From Anopheles merus (lineage: Eukaryota; Arthropoda; Insecta; Diptera; Culicidae): a stretch of 64,000 nucleotides of DNA. The position numbers and the translations under genes are program-made. Position 1 is the first letter of the stretch. Every line of letters starts with the position of its first letter. Under the pieces are notes generated by a model, which was given only the letters and a program-made list of their open reading frames with translations, made no database searches and was not told the origin of the DNA. This document shows, piece by piece, positions 38,048 through 56,781 of the stretch. Where the stretch lies: contig NC_054082.1 in NCBI RefSeq assembly GCF_017562075.2, forward strand, positions 55,554,681-55,618,680, read 5' to 3'.

Positions 38048-38908
38048 ATGGGGTTGATCCCAACACTGATCGTATTGTTGTATATGTTTGAATCGTGTTT
38101 TACCGACTGTTCTAACTCGTTAGTACCTAAATTGGTGTAGTAAATTGTTGGTGGAAGTTATATTATGCTTAATTATAATGTTCTTTAACCCCATTTTGAA
38201 TCCTTTCGTTGTAGTGAACATCCGATCGCAGCGCTGGTGCTAGCCCGTGGTGGATCAAAGGGTATACCATTGAAAAATATCGCCGAAATACAACCGAATC
38301 AAACACTGTTAGGACGTGCTCTGGGCACAATCCACCAGTCGGGTGTGTTTGATTCAATTTGGGTGTCGACTGATCATGAACAGATTGCTTACGAAGCTAA
38401 TCGCCTTGGTGCTGCAGTGTTTGCCCGGTCAGCAATGCACGCACAGGACCACTCAACATCATTGGATGCGGTGCGTGAGTTCCTAGATGCACATCCGGAT
38501 ATTCACAGTTTCGCGTTAATTCAATGCACCTCGCCGTTTCTGCGGGCTCACTATCTGGTAACAGCAGCTCATCTATTTCATTCGCGTGTGAACGCTGGAA
38601 TGGAAAACGCACCAGCGTGTACATTTAGTGTAGTTAGAAGCTATAAGCTGCGCTGGAAGGAAGATGTCGAAACTGGCCATTTAAAGGCGATTAACTTCGA
38701 TCCTTTCGCCCGCCCACGACGCCAGGACTGGCCGGGTGAACTGGTGGAAACAGGTATGTTTTACTTTGCCAACCGACGGCTAGTGATGGAGATGGGAAGT
38801 TTTCAGAGCGAAACATGCACTGTAGTAGAGGTAGACGAGCAAGATGTGCTAGAGATTGACAACTGGAGGCATTTGACCTTGGCGCGTATTTTGCTCGGTA
38901 TGGAGTAG
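38048..38908 (+). CDS. CMP-sialic acid synthetase (CMP-N-acetylneuraminate cytidylyltransferase)
   Basis: Two exons: 38048..38118 (donor GTTAGT) and 38215..38908; 254 aa. The split codon TC|T gives Ser. Exon 1 encodes a hydrophobic start (GLIPTLIVLLYMF, then Cys/Asp) that looks like a signal peptide. Exon 2 holds the cytidylyltransferase fold: nucleotide loop LARGGSKGIPLKN (33-45), WVSTDHEQIAYEANRLGA, the HSTSLDAV block and the sialic-acid segment RPRRQDWPGELVETG (190-204). The enzyme activates sialic acid with CTP for sialyltransferases. Length matches insect forms: the C-terminal phosphatase-like domain of vertebrate CMAS is absent. Vertebrate CMAS is nuclear, whereas the Drosophila enzyme is in the secretory path, which the signal peptide here supports. 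At the usual metal-binding DID site this protein reads E237-I-D239. AATAAA at 39127. Confidence 0.93.
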
Positions 38909-39635
38909 CATGTTAAATGTAAAGTTTTCATAATTAATGTGTCGCGTCACACTTCTCATTCCTCTGCTTAGGTGTAACGAACCAGGCCTGATCTTTTTGC
39001 ATACCGATTGAAACTCTAATAATACCCAAATACGGTAATAGCCAAATTGATGTAGCCAGTATTAAGTATATATGATTGCGCTAAGGAGGGAAAAGAGCCA
39101 CCACCTAAACTCCACCGAAGATACCGAATAAAATTTCCTGTTATATGAGGTTATCAACTTTTAAGTACTACAGTTTGCTTCATTAATAGAGATTTGTTGT
39201 AAAACGTAGCACACATGATTTGAAAAAATATATGATGCTTAATTTAAATTATTACCTGCAGTACAATGAGTGTGCTCCATCACTCCATCACTCAGTATTC
39301 TATCAACTTGCTGTGCATTGGATTATAGATGGCAAACACAAAACGTTACAGCAGGCAAACGTGTTTATACCAAACTCGTCATCGATGAGGTGTTCAAATA
39401 TGTTACTAAGCTGGCGAGCTAAGTACGGATTTGATTGCATGGGGTAATTATTGCCTGTGATTACATTGTTCGCTTGCTCATCAGGTGTAAATTCTATTGG
39501 AGTTGACACAACTTCGAAGCTTGGTATAGTCACGTAGTTGTTGTTTAAGCACGTTTTGCGATTAACACATGATTTTGAAGCTTCTTTTTACTGGGAGAAA
39601 GATGGCAATGTAATGATATTGTTCTCAAATTCGCT
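38909..39635. other. convergent 3' spacer
   Basis: Tail-to-tail spacer between the CMP-sialic acid synthetase and the minus-strand acetyltransferase. It holds AATAAA at 39127 (plus strand). No coding sequence recognised. Confidence 0.45.
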
Positions 39636-40518
39636 TTATTCTACACGTTTGGACATACACTTTACATACTTGGTGGTAATGTTGGGAAAGACAAAGCGTT
39701 CGTCCACCTTGGCCATGTCTTCGTACGACACGACGTACGTTTCCTCATAACCTGCCTTTGCTGCTGCTACTTGCGATCCGATCGCGGTAAAGCAGGTGGA
39801 TGTTAGGGGCAAACCAACGGCCTTGCACAGAGGAATGCGCGCACGCAGAATTTCAGTGGCTATGCCCCGTCCACGGTAGTTGGGCGCTACCGACAGTCCC
39901 ATTGCGCCAATATATTTGTCAACCCCGTATCGCTCGTAGACGTTTGCCTTCTTCATCGTATAATCGACAAGATCGTAGATGCATCGCCAAACGCTTCCCT
40001 TGCACTGTTCGATCGCGATAAAAAATATTCATGTCATGGGTATGTATGTATAAAGCAAGCGTTTGTAGCACAATTTAACGAATGCAGCTCCTACCTGATA
40101 CTCTTCCTTGTCACTTTGCTGTGAAACGTACAGCATGTTCATGCCGGCAATTTCATCGCTGCCTTCCTTGAAGCACACGAGCACAAGACGCAGCTTCACG
40201 AATTCACGCCACAGGTCGGCAATCTCATCAACGCTTTGCTGCTCATTGACGATATCTGTGGGAAAGCAGAAACAGAACCACCATCATCAGGGCAAATCCG
40301 AGGGCAAAAGTTGCGGCAACGCGAACTTTACTTTTTGCACGGCACGTCGGCTCATCGTACACGAAGTATTCCATCATGTGCGCGATCGCTTCTTCAAAAC
40401 GTTCCTCCGGAAGATCCTGCACCCGGTAGGTGACCACTTGATCGCTCTCCGTATCCTTGGCTTGGAATGTATGCCATACGGACGGGTATGGAATATGTTC
40501 CGGTCGTTTCCAAGTCAT
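39636..40518 (-). CDS. GNAT acetyltransferase, arylalkylamine N-acetyltransferase-like (paralogue 1)
   Basis: Three exons on the minus strand: 40518..40332, 40255..40095, 40004..39636; 238 aa. It starts MTWKRPEHIPYPSVWHTF. The acetyl-CoA loop is R160-G-R-G163-I-A165 within NYRGRGIATEIL (motif A, R-x-x-G-x-A), followed by LTSTCFTAIGSQVAAAKAGY. The layout suits insect aaNAT-like enzymes, which acetylate amines such as dopamine or serotonin for cuticle tanning and neurotransmitter turnover, but the substrate cannot be read from sequence. The first half is weakly conserved except YRVQDLPEERFEEAI. A paralogue lies 2.3 kb away in divergent orientation. The stop codon TAA sits within AATAAA. The ATG was preferred over an upstream in-frame TTG because the paralogue starts at the same place. 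Confidence 0.88.
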
Positions 40519-42817
<2,299 letters not shown>

Positions 42818-43673
42818 ATGCCCTGGGAACGACCGGCCAACGTACCTTTTCCGAATGTTTGGTGGACGTTCGAAGCTCCCGATCCGGACCGTGAGGATGG
42901 TGCGTTGGTGACGTACCGTGTAGAGGACTTAACGGAAGATCGATTCGATGATGCTATCAAACTGTACACCGAACATTTCCTTGACGACGAGCCACTTTGT
43001 TCGTATGGCCGGGTTCGGCACATTCCCGCATCCTATGAAGAAATGCTTGCATTCTGGCATTACCTGTTCAGCGAGAAGTTTACCATAGTATGCTACAAGG
43101 AAGGATCCAAAGAGATGGTAGGAGCCAACCTGCTGTCGGTGAAGATGGCCAGCGATAAACACGACCTAACGGATTTGGTTGGTATCATTTGATTACCCAG
43201 TTTTCTGCAAGAATTCACATGGTTCAACATTTGTTTGCAGATAAAAACTGAAAGCATGCAAAAATTAGTTGCCGTCAACGAGTACATGACCGATACTGTG
43301 AACCTATTCGAACGGTACGGTGTGGATAAGTACTTGACGGCGTACGGATTGAGCGTGAATAGTCGCTACCGTGGGCGCGGAATCGCCACCGAAATACTGA
43401 AAGCACGTCGACCGATTTGCCGGGCATTTGGTTTGCGACTTACGAGCACCAATTTCACCGCCATTGGTTCACAAATACCGGCCGCAAAGGTTGGCTTTAC
43501 AACGGATCTAGAAATGCAGTGAGTTTGAGTTTGGTGTTATTGTTTCAGTCCAGTTTCATTTTTCAACAATCTTTCATTTCAGATACGATGAGTTTGTAAA
43601 AGTCAACCCGACTTACACCTTCGATGGAATTAAGAGCAAAAGTTTAAAGCTGATGAGCCTACCGATTGAATGA
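42818..43673 (+). CDS. GNAT acetyltransferase, arylalkylamine N-acetyltransferase-like (paralogue 2)
   Basis: Three exons: 42818..43177, 43241..43518, 43583..43673; 242 aa. It starts MPWERPANVPFPNVWWTF, close to paralogue 1 (MTWKRPEHIPYPSVWHTF). YRVEDLTEDRFDDAI is followed by LDDEPLCSYGRV, like the DEPL(C/T) block of insect aaNATs. The acetyl-CoA loop is R164-G-R-G167-I-A169 in RYRGRGIATEIL, then LTSTNFTAIGSQIPAAKVGF. The shared blocks FERYGVDKY and ERYGVDKY show the two genes are paralogues. The first intron uses a weak GTTGGT donor; it is chosen because it alone keeps the phase of the next exon. In paralogue 1 the sequence of exons 2 and 3 is not divided at the same place, so one intron differs. 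AATAAA at 43739. Confidence 0.88.
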
Positions 43674-44063
43674 GTTACTTGGCGGAAAGTGTGAGTGTGT
43701 GATGTAAGGCGCAGCTGCTTTTAAATGTAGTGATGTTTAATAAATATGAAATTGTTAATGTTTAGTTTGGGGTGATTTCAATGCGTTGGACAAATTGCCG
43801 CGATAACAGACTGTTATCTTGATGATTTGGCACATTTGATGAGCTCACCGGAATGAAAGAAATTGCTTGCTATCGAGCTGGGATGGTAACGAGAGTTTAA
43901 ACAACGTTTAGGTGAGGTGTTTTATTCTTTATAAGCCTATGCCTATGATAAGCCAAGCCTATCGATTCATGATTCATCAGTTTATGTATTTTCTATATAT
44001 TTGTATAAACACATTTTAAATTTTGTGAAAATTCCCCAATGTGATAGGACCTTAATAAGAGGT
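43674..44063. other. 3' UTR and AT-rich spacer
   Basis: Holds the AATAAA at 43739 and AT-rich sequence. Nothing else recognised. Confidence 0.45.
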
Positions 44064-44097
44064 GATAAGAGGTACCGTGTATCTCGGGGACCACCTG
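44064..44097. mobile_element. MITE family A, solitary right end
   Basis: GTACCGTGTATCTCGGGGAC followed by CACCTG matches the right end of the complete element at 11034-11398 apart from one base, and is followed by TA. No left end is found nearby, so this is a remnant. Confidence 0.65.
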
Positions 44098-44154
44098 TAC
44101 TTCAAATACGTGTTTTCTTTATTTTGCATTTGAATCTCTGTCAGTAACAGAAAA

Positions 44155-44385
44155 CTTACTTACTTACTATACCGGCGCATTGCGGTCTTGGACTGCCACA
44201 GAAGTGTCTGATCCCGCTCATGGTCTCGCGTCAGTCCGTTATTCCGGCGGACTTCTCCAAGCCATCTTGTCACCTCAATTTGTGTCACCTCACAAATACG
44301 GGGCCTAAGATCCTTCTGAGCATCTTCCTCTAGAACGCGACTAAGACGGTTTCGTCAGAATCGGACAGTGTCAATGTCTCAGAGG
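44155..44385 (-). pseudogene. relic of a non-LTR retrotransposon reverse-transcriptase ORF, C-terminal part
   Basis: Read on the minus strand, 44373..44295 gives TLSDSDETVLVAF, a stop, then RKMLRRILGPV. This resembles the conserved tail of RTE/CR1-type ORF2 proteins (SD-x-x-x-L-x-x-F-E-R-K-x-L-R-x-I-x-G-P). Downstream fragments (EVTRWLGEVRR in one frame, SAGITD in another) suit the same tail with frameshifts and a deletion. A stop codon replaces the usual Glu. It is a degenerate fragment, not a functional gene. Confidence 0.65.
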
Positions 44386-44406
44386 TACTCACATACACCG
44401 GTACTA

Positions 44407-45073
44407 TCCCAAATAGCCAGCTTGTACTTTATAGCTGATTTAGGGCTGTTTAACGAAAAATCGTTCCGATGTCGTACTTTGTGGCTGATTAAGAGATAGA
44501 CGGTACTTGGCGGAACTATGAAGCTTTTTAACAGGCACAAGGTACTTTTTGGAACTTTGCGGCTGATTAGCACTTTGTGTAGGGTTCATGGTGGAACTTG
44601 AAGGCTTGTTAAGAAAGCGTACCGAACTTGGTGGAACTTTATAGCTTTTTAATGCATGACATCGGTACGAGATGGCTCTTGTCAAAGTGTCAAAGACGGA
44701 CGCCGGCAATAACCTCATTGCTGCTGCACAAGTTAGATTCGTTAATTAAAGAATGAATATTGAGTGAAGTGATTGTGAATCATCAGTAAATTGTGTAAAA
44801 TTTGGTGTAATTCATCAATACAAAGGATTTAAAAATATTCATATGTGTTTAAACGAAACAAATCTTGTTGTTTATTTTATCGATGACGCTTGCTTGAAAA
44901 TAAAACACAAAGAAAAATAATACCTGGCATCGTGGCATAAGGAAGCTGCTTAGGCGCTGTTTGAAAGACCCACATAGAACTTTGATGCTGTTTATCTACT
45001 GCAAAAGGCGAATTAGAGCAGCGATCTTTAGCGTGCCAAAATGAGCTGCTTAAGCAATTCTGGCTATTTGGGA
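44407..45073. mobile_element. TA-flanked MITE, family C
   Basis: A 667 bp element with inverted ends TCCCAAATAGCCAG and CTGGCTATTTGGGA, TA on both sides (44405-44406, 45074-45075) and no coding capacity. The left half has degenerate internal repeats built on GGTACTTGGCGGAACTNTGN with AAGCTTTTTAA, seen around 44462, 44500, 44543, 44590 and 44625. Ends are similar in style, but not identical, to family B (CCCAAGTGCC). Confidence 0.75.
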
Positions 45074-45450
45074 TATAGGTGCTATACAGTCCCAGCTTCG
45101 TCCGTCGCGACGGATTCTTTGAGGCAATGAATTTTTATGAATTGATAACAAAAACAGATATTTTGAAATTAAAAGATTTTATTTAAACAATTAAACAAAA
45201 CAAGAGGTAGCAACTTTATAACCACATCTTAATGTAATTTTTTGTGCATAAAACCGTATCTTGTCTAGGCTGACTGAACTGTTTTTGATAAGATTTATAA
45301 TTATGACTAATTTTTGCACGTCCACTGGAGGGACGGTTGACGTAAAATCAACCGGTCGTCATCATCGCATTCTAAGATATAGAAATAATGGCCCATTACG
45401 TGCAAAATTTGTCAAAGTTCGCCCGACTTTTGACCGAAAAGATTATAGAG

Positions 45451-45452
<2 letters not shown>

Positions 45453-45529
<77 letters not shown>
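45453..45529. repeat. (GA)n microsatellite
   Basis: About 77 bp of AG dinucleotide. The ORF across it is an artefact. Confidence 0.96.
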
Positions 45530-45531
<2 letters not shown>

Positions 45532-45619
45532 AATCTTTTTGAACACGTTTTTCAATGAATTTTAAAATAAACCAAAAAATTATATTTTTTTACAATCAAA
45601 AAATTTACATCAAAAAAAT

Positions 45620-45690
45620 CTGTCATTTGAGAAACCCGCGTATCTACGAATCTATGTATACCTATCTGGTACCGGGTATCTATTTCGTTG
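45620..45690. mobile_element. degenerate family A MITE end
   Basis: The block CTGTCATTTGAGAAACCCGC followed by GTATCTACGAATC and later GGTACCGGGTATCT parallels the right arm of the complete copy (CTGTCAAATTTAGAAAACCG, GTATCTCCGAATC, GGTACCGTGTATCT) with many substitutions. No matching left end was identified. Confidence 0.45.
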
Positions 45691-47425
45691 ATTTTCGCAG
45701 AGTTTTAAGATTTCACCTGGAGAGTTCACCCGGACGAACTTTGCCGCTGCTGTCGACGTTTAAATATGATTTTGTTCGGCTGGGTAGTCGTGCAAGAAAA
45801 TTAAAAAGCTAGTTTTGTTGTCAAGATAATGATGATGATTTTTTCACTTATTTAAACTTAAACTTTGATGATACAATGTGATACATTAATGCTATTATTA
45901 TTATACTGTCCACAAAATTGCATGAAATACTCTTTTTTATCTCTTAACACTCAACACCCTTTATTAATGAAAACGATTTAATGCAAGGAAACAATTTCCT
46001 ATGCCGGGCATTCAATTTTCCCCCTGTATTCGCTCCAAGCGGCCCAGTGTGCGATGTGAGCAAAACAATCATTTGAAAACGAACAGCTTGATCGGGAACA
46101 CAAACACCACGAACCTTTCGCGAAAGCAGAACCACAGACTCTTCAGTCTGTATCGGACGGCGGATCTGTGTACAGTGGCCGTGGCAGTGCGCCATAAGGT
46201 GTGAAGAAACGTAATCTATGCAATCGATTTTCAAAACAAAAGTGTATTTTGTGAGGAATATACGAACGCAGTGCGTGCTCTATCTAGTTTGATTTGTTGA
46301 TAATACAGCTAAAAATTTAGTGTTTAATGTTATATATCGCTAACGGATCTCGAAGAGTGAATAAACGTAGAGCAAACTGGAAGATACCTAGGTGCCAATT
46401 TATGAACATCGTTTGGCTAGATTGGATCAGATTTAGAGTGCGATCAACGACACCGGAATCCCGAAAGAATGTTAAGAAAAAGTGCAAATTGTTGTTTGCG
46501 AACCGAAGAGTCCATCTTTTACGCTGTACAAATTATGTGATCAATAACCATCGTGAAAAACTGTTACCGTCGATCGTATTCGCATTCTGATCGGCATACG
46601 CATGTTTTGTGAAACAAATCTGTAACAAATGCATCCAAAACAGTGCAAAAGTCGCATTAACCTAACAACATACTTGAATAATATTCCCTGTAGAACTGTA
46701 AACTGTAATTTGACTTTAAGCTCAAATTTAAAGGACTGAACCGTTGTCAGTGGCACAAGCATGCCCAGCGGTGCACCGACAACGAGGTGTGTATGTGTGT
46801 ATGCAGTGTGATGTTCTTTGCGCTCCAAACTGTCCAATTATCGGCCATGGGGGAGGACATGAGCTGAACGACTAGTGCCTTTCTTGCCGCCACTGCTAGG
46901 AAATGTGCGCCGTGCGGAAATAATCGCTCTACCCTCCGTACGTTCGTTCCACACACATACACACACACAGAACACCACCCGATTGCGCAAGTGGCCGAGT
47001 TGGAACCGCGGTGGCAAAACCTTGCTGCTCGAAGCCGACGTAGCGTCGCTGGCGGGTTTGGACATGGGTCGTGAATTCCTGGCTAATGAGTGAAAACACA
47101 CCGCCCTGGACATGCTAGTGACTTTTTGTACGAATAGTTGGTTACATTCTAGTGCGGACACAATTTGCTCGCTTTTGGCTTTAGGGGGCGGGGCGGGGGG
47201 GGCGGTCAAATATTAGAACATGAGTAACGCAAAGAACACGCCAATTGAGTTTGCATGTGCCGAAACCAAACGACTCAGTTATCAGAGGGGGGAGACAGAA
47301 GCTTGAAGCTTGAGATCAGTTTGAATGGAAATGAATTTGAAATCAATTCGCAATTTCAAAAGCGCTAAATCAGTTCACTTGAAGACTTTCATCTATCATC
47401 GTTCGATGTATATGATGCTGTGCAT
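45691..47425. other. intergenic, nothing recognised
   Basis: Ordinary mixed-composition sequence. The frames here are short, with non-ATG starts or no similarity. A short G-rich patch (GGGGGCGGGGCGGGGGGGGC) lies near 47184. Confidence 0.5.
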
Positions 47426-47576
<151 letters not shown>

Positions 47577-48827
47577 AATTCCATCATTCGCTTGCACTCA
47601 TGATGCCCTGTGCCGTTGAGAAGCACCCCATCACCGTACGGGCTGGATCGGCGATGATCGCCGGTCGGTTTGGTTCGAAGTAAATTTAAAAACGCAGGTT
47701 CCACTCTCTCACTCTCGGTCGCTCTCTGTCTCTGTTTTTCTTTGTGGCCGATTTTCAGGTTTGCGGCCATCCGCGCGAGTTCACCGAAATGACTTCCCCG
47801 CGAGAGCAAAAGAAGCGACAAACTTTGTTAGAGAAGAACTTCTCGGTAACACGAACCGTTTGCCAACAGAGCCCTCCCATGCTGCCATGCTGTGACGTCC
47901 GAAAGGCCAAGAACACTTCAAGCAGTCTGGTTGTTGTTGTTGTTGTGGTGCGTCCCAGTCGAGGGTTCAATTTGAATGAGACTTTTTTTTTCTCTTCACC
48001 TCGCCTCTTCGCTTAGTACGAGTTATTTTTTCTCCGTTCGAATCACCGATCCGTTACGGATACGTTTTGTGTGCCGCTGCTGGACAGCGAAAAGCAAAGA
48101 AGCGGGTTCTGTTCAGGTTCGGTGGTGCTCATTTTTATTGTTTTATTTTCTTCGATCTACTACACCCTGTTTGTCCCCCGACACTTGTGCCAATCGTGCA
48201 ATGTGTGCGTGTGCACACCGATGAGAACCCTTGTGCAACCCCCCCCCCCATCCCCATCCCCATCCCTACGCCCCCCTAACTGAACAGTTTCGGTCGCAGC
48301 TGCCCGTTACCAATGTCAGTACCACAGGCCCAAGCGGGTCCGGTACGGTTAGGGCGGTGAAAATGTGAAACCAAGAAAATGTGAAAATTTACTATACGCA
48401 CACATTTTGTGCCACTTGCATTGGCGTTTGATGCAACGGAAATAATTTGAAATTCGAAAACAGATTGGCCTTTGGGAAGCAGCGATTTGCAATTCTAAAT
48501 GCAAGCGACATGTACCGGAACAATTGAACAAGTTTCTTCATCGTGATCAATATTACCTGGGATAATTACAATTATAATATTATTAATATTGATACGTCGC
48601 ATTTGAAAAATTATGGCGGCGGTCGATAAACTTTACGACCGAAAGAGCCAAATTCTACAAAAATGTTCGTAGAGTTTCACGCGATGAGCCAAATTGTCAA
48701 ACCAAGAGCAAAAATGTGTGAAAATTCTAAGAGCCGTACTTTGCCGATCGCTAAACTACGGCAGTACAAGTTCCTGCAAACCTAGTAGCTAAGGACACTA
48801 TCCGGGCACTATGGACCGCACCGGGTC
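47577..48827. other. intergenic, nothing recognised
   Basis: No coding sequence recognised. Includes short GTTGTT and CCCCATCC low-complexity runs near 47930 and 48245. Confidence 0.45.
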
Positions 48828-49026
48828 CAGTGGCGGATTGAGACGAGAGGAGGCCCTTAACGGTCACACGGATGTAGACCTGGTTGAAGCGTCCAACAGG
48901 GGATTGAATCAAATATTCTAAACCAGAGAAGGATTGAGTAACGACTTTACTTGTGAGCGGGGGTGGGTTCCATTTTCGGGGGCCCCACGAGGCCGCTTAG
49001 TTTGCTTAGTGCTTAATCCGTCCCTG
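48828..49026. mobile_element. hAT-type MITE with perfect 8 bp duplication
   Basis: A 199 bp element. The left end is CAGTGGCGGATTGAGA; the reverse complement of the right end is CAGGGACGGATTAAGC. These are typical hAT-superfamily termini (CAGNGNCGGATT). The flanks are identical 8 bp direct repeats ACCGGGTC at 48820-48827 and 49027-49034, the duplication length expected for hAT. No transposase is encoded. Confidence 0.88.
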
Positions 49027-49034
49027 ACCGGGTC

Positions 49035-50066
49035 ACTTATTATCATTTGTTAACACACACTAATACATACACATACGATTTCTGCCAGTGTGATCGGAGA
49101 GATGGATGAATGGTGTTATTAGTATTTTTTTTCTTTTTTATCTTTCTGTGTTTGTGTTTATACATTTTCCATGGAAACGTTAAATATTGTTTTCTCTTCG
49201 AGTTATTTTTTTTAAACCGTGTTGAACAAACTTTACTTCAACATTATAAGCTAAAAATAATTATTTCAGGATTACTTATGGGACATTTCGCTCGTTGTAA
49301 ACGATATTTGCAGAGCATTATGGGCGTTATGCAAAAAATCTTTGTAATATAATATGTCACGAGCAAGTCTTCCTTACATTAGCGTTTACATTATGTGATG
49401 TGTATTTTTCTACAAGTTATTCTTACACGCCACGCTTTATGCTGTAGAGCTGTAATTATAGAATTTCACAGCCCCATATTTCATTCCTTCTCTTCTTATT
49501 GCTGTTTCATGCGACCCTAACCGCCGTTGGCTCCGTGTTGCTGTTCGTTCGTTTGTTTGTTTATTGTTTGCTCAACAGAACACCTCACACAGTCCGTGTG
49601 CGTTTTGACGCAGCTATCCCATAACCCTCGCCGGCCATGTAGATTGGAACAGAAAGGCCCTATTGGCTGTTGTCCAATATCGTCGGCACTCGCGGATCGT
49701 ATGGTACGCAGATTTAGTGGTTTGAGGCAAAACTAATTGATTATATTATTCCATACGTCACCCTCCCCCTCTTTCCCCTCTCCCCTTCGATATTGTTCCC
49801 CACCACGCACCATCACCAGCACGTGCAGTTTTGTTGTCGAACTATCTGTGTGACTAAATAGCCCCGTTTTGTACAACGCGCATAAATCAATGCTTGCGCG
49901 ACGTTTTCCAGCACCGCTGGCAGGCACCGAACCGTTCGATCGATTTGAATCAAAAATCGATCAGTTTATAGATGGGTGTGGAGAGCAGCGATGAAGCGAA
50001 GCCGTGCAAAACGCCCTGCTAGCACAAGTTGGTGCATAAGTTGGCCAACAACGGCAACGGTGCATG
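49035..50066. other. intergenic, nothing recognised
   Basis: AT-rich to about 49500, then mixed. No gene, RNA or repeat family recognised. Confidence 0.5.
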
Positions 50067-55039
<4,973 letters not shown>

Positions 55040-55661
55040 GTGCATTTACACGCTGGCAAGCGCATGTGTTGTTCGCCCGCGAGCGCATCGTAGACGGGAG
55101 GGTTTGTTTTCCTTTTCCAACTACCTCTCACAGCGTCATACGTACGATCGATTGGAACGGTTCGACAGTGTGGAGTAGAGGGGGGGGGGGGCTGTGCCCA
55201 TACGCGATGTATGCTTCACTTCATGGCTTAGCCTAGCTTAAGCGTTGCGACGGAGTCTGGGGCAGTGAAAACAACGGGTGTGCGCATTGGAACGAGCTGA
55301 ATGATCGCTTGGAGAAAATAAAATGTAGGTCACTCCAACTCTCCAACGTCAAACCCAAACGTCACCTGCATCCTCGCGTCGCTCGTGCCCTCCGTGCAAG
55401 CTGTGGGTGTCTTCACCTTCCACGTTGCACCCCGCTCTTACTCTCGCGGTATGTTTGCGAACAAGAAGCGCTCTTTCTCTAGTCTTCCCGCGGGAATAAT
55501 CCGGTCCGTTCGTGTCCCACTATCGTTGAGGTGTTTTGTTCGATCGCGGAAAATATAATATATTCAATCGTGCGCATTCACCTGCCACAAATCGGCGCTG
55601 TCCTCTCGATGAGTATGGGCAATAAAACTGTTCCTCTCTCTCTCTGCCTCTCTCTCTCTCC

Positions 55662-55693
<32 letters not shown>

Positions 55694-56546
55694 TGCTGAA
55701 GGAGTTTTGATCAAGCATATCTAATGTAGTTTTACTTTCATAGGCTTGGTTCGAGGGAGTCTTCTCGGCAAACGGTGTATACCAGCATAGCAGAACCGAA
55801 AGTCGTCTTCCCCCACGCCTCTCCCCCCATGCTCATCAACACGCCCATGAAAGCCTCTTTCAGGCCAGCAGGGGGAAAAAGTGGAAATAAAGTCGACAGA
55901 GGCTTCCCTAAAACCCGCCCAAACGAGAGTTTACATTCACGCCTTGCACACGCGGCGTAAGTGGTGACGATATGCAGGACGGCTTAACGTGGGCTAACGC
56001 TGCCGGACAAGTTTCGATGCTCGATGGCTGCTCACACACAGGGGTGTGAGAGATTCCGGCACATCAGTGAATGCTAGAATCTGCCACAACGTCTACCATA
56101 CATCGGCTCTCTGAACTACACCACACCACCACTGTGCGGATGCTGAAAAAGGGATGTGTTGGTCATTCCTTTCCGATTGACACGATTTGCCCGACAGCGT
56201 GCGGTTGATAAAAGAAAGCCGAAAGCGGGACTACATAAATGTTGTTTCCGAAGGGACGGGGCCGCCTCGCCAACTTATATGCACCGTTGCGTTTGGCATA
56301 AAACAGGGCGGCGACGACGCCAAATGCAGCCGATCGACCGATGACTGCACCGGTCGGTCCGGCCCGGAGTGTTGTTGAATTCAATTACAATTTCAAAGGA
56401 AATAATGCCGAAGTAACGGGTTACTTCCGTGGCATCATCGGTGGGGAGATGTATGGATTTGTGCGTACTGGTGGCACATGTTGCATCGAGGTTGGGGAAC
56501 ATCGATCAGCTAGGGCTTGACAAAAAATGAGAATTTTCCTGAGCTT
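55040..56546. other. intergenic, with interrupted (CT)n near 55633-55693
   Basis: No gene recognised. Contains an 11 G run near 55181 and a 60 bp pyrimidine (CT) tract at 55633-55693. The remaining frames have no similarity. Confidence 0.45.
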
Positions 56547-56559
56547 ATTTTTGTCGAGT

Positions 56560-56768
56560 TGAGCCGGTCTGGTGGTACAGTCGTTAACTTGTACGACGTA
56601 ACAACATGCCCGTCATGGGTTCAAGTCCCGAATAGACCGTGCTCCCATACGCAGAACTGACTATTCTGCTATGGTAACAATAAGTCACTGAAAGCCAAGC
56701 TCACTTTACTAGTGGGTACTGGCAGGCCTTGACCGACAGCGGTTGTTGCGCCAAAGAAGAAGAAGAAG
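56560..56768 (+). mobile_element. tRNA-derived SINE (SINE200-like) with 13 bp duplication
   Basis: The A box TGGTACAGTCG (near 56571) and B box GGGTTCAAGTCC (near 56618) form an RNA polymerase III promoter. The body ends in GCGCCAAAGAAGAAGAAG. A 13 bp direct repeat ATTTTTGTCGAGT flanks it at 56547-56559 and 56769-56781. It is the best preserved of the three copies; A and B boxes are intact. Confidence 0.92.
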
Positions 56769-56781
56769 ATTTTTGTCGAGT

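Noticed and set aside
56560..56640. tRNA gene suggested by A and B boxes
   Set aside because: The boxes belong to a SINE: no cloverleaf closes around them, and a body, tail and target-site duplication are present.
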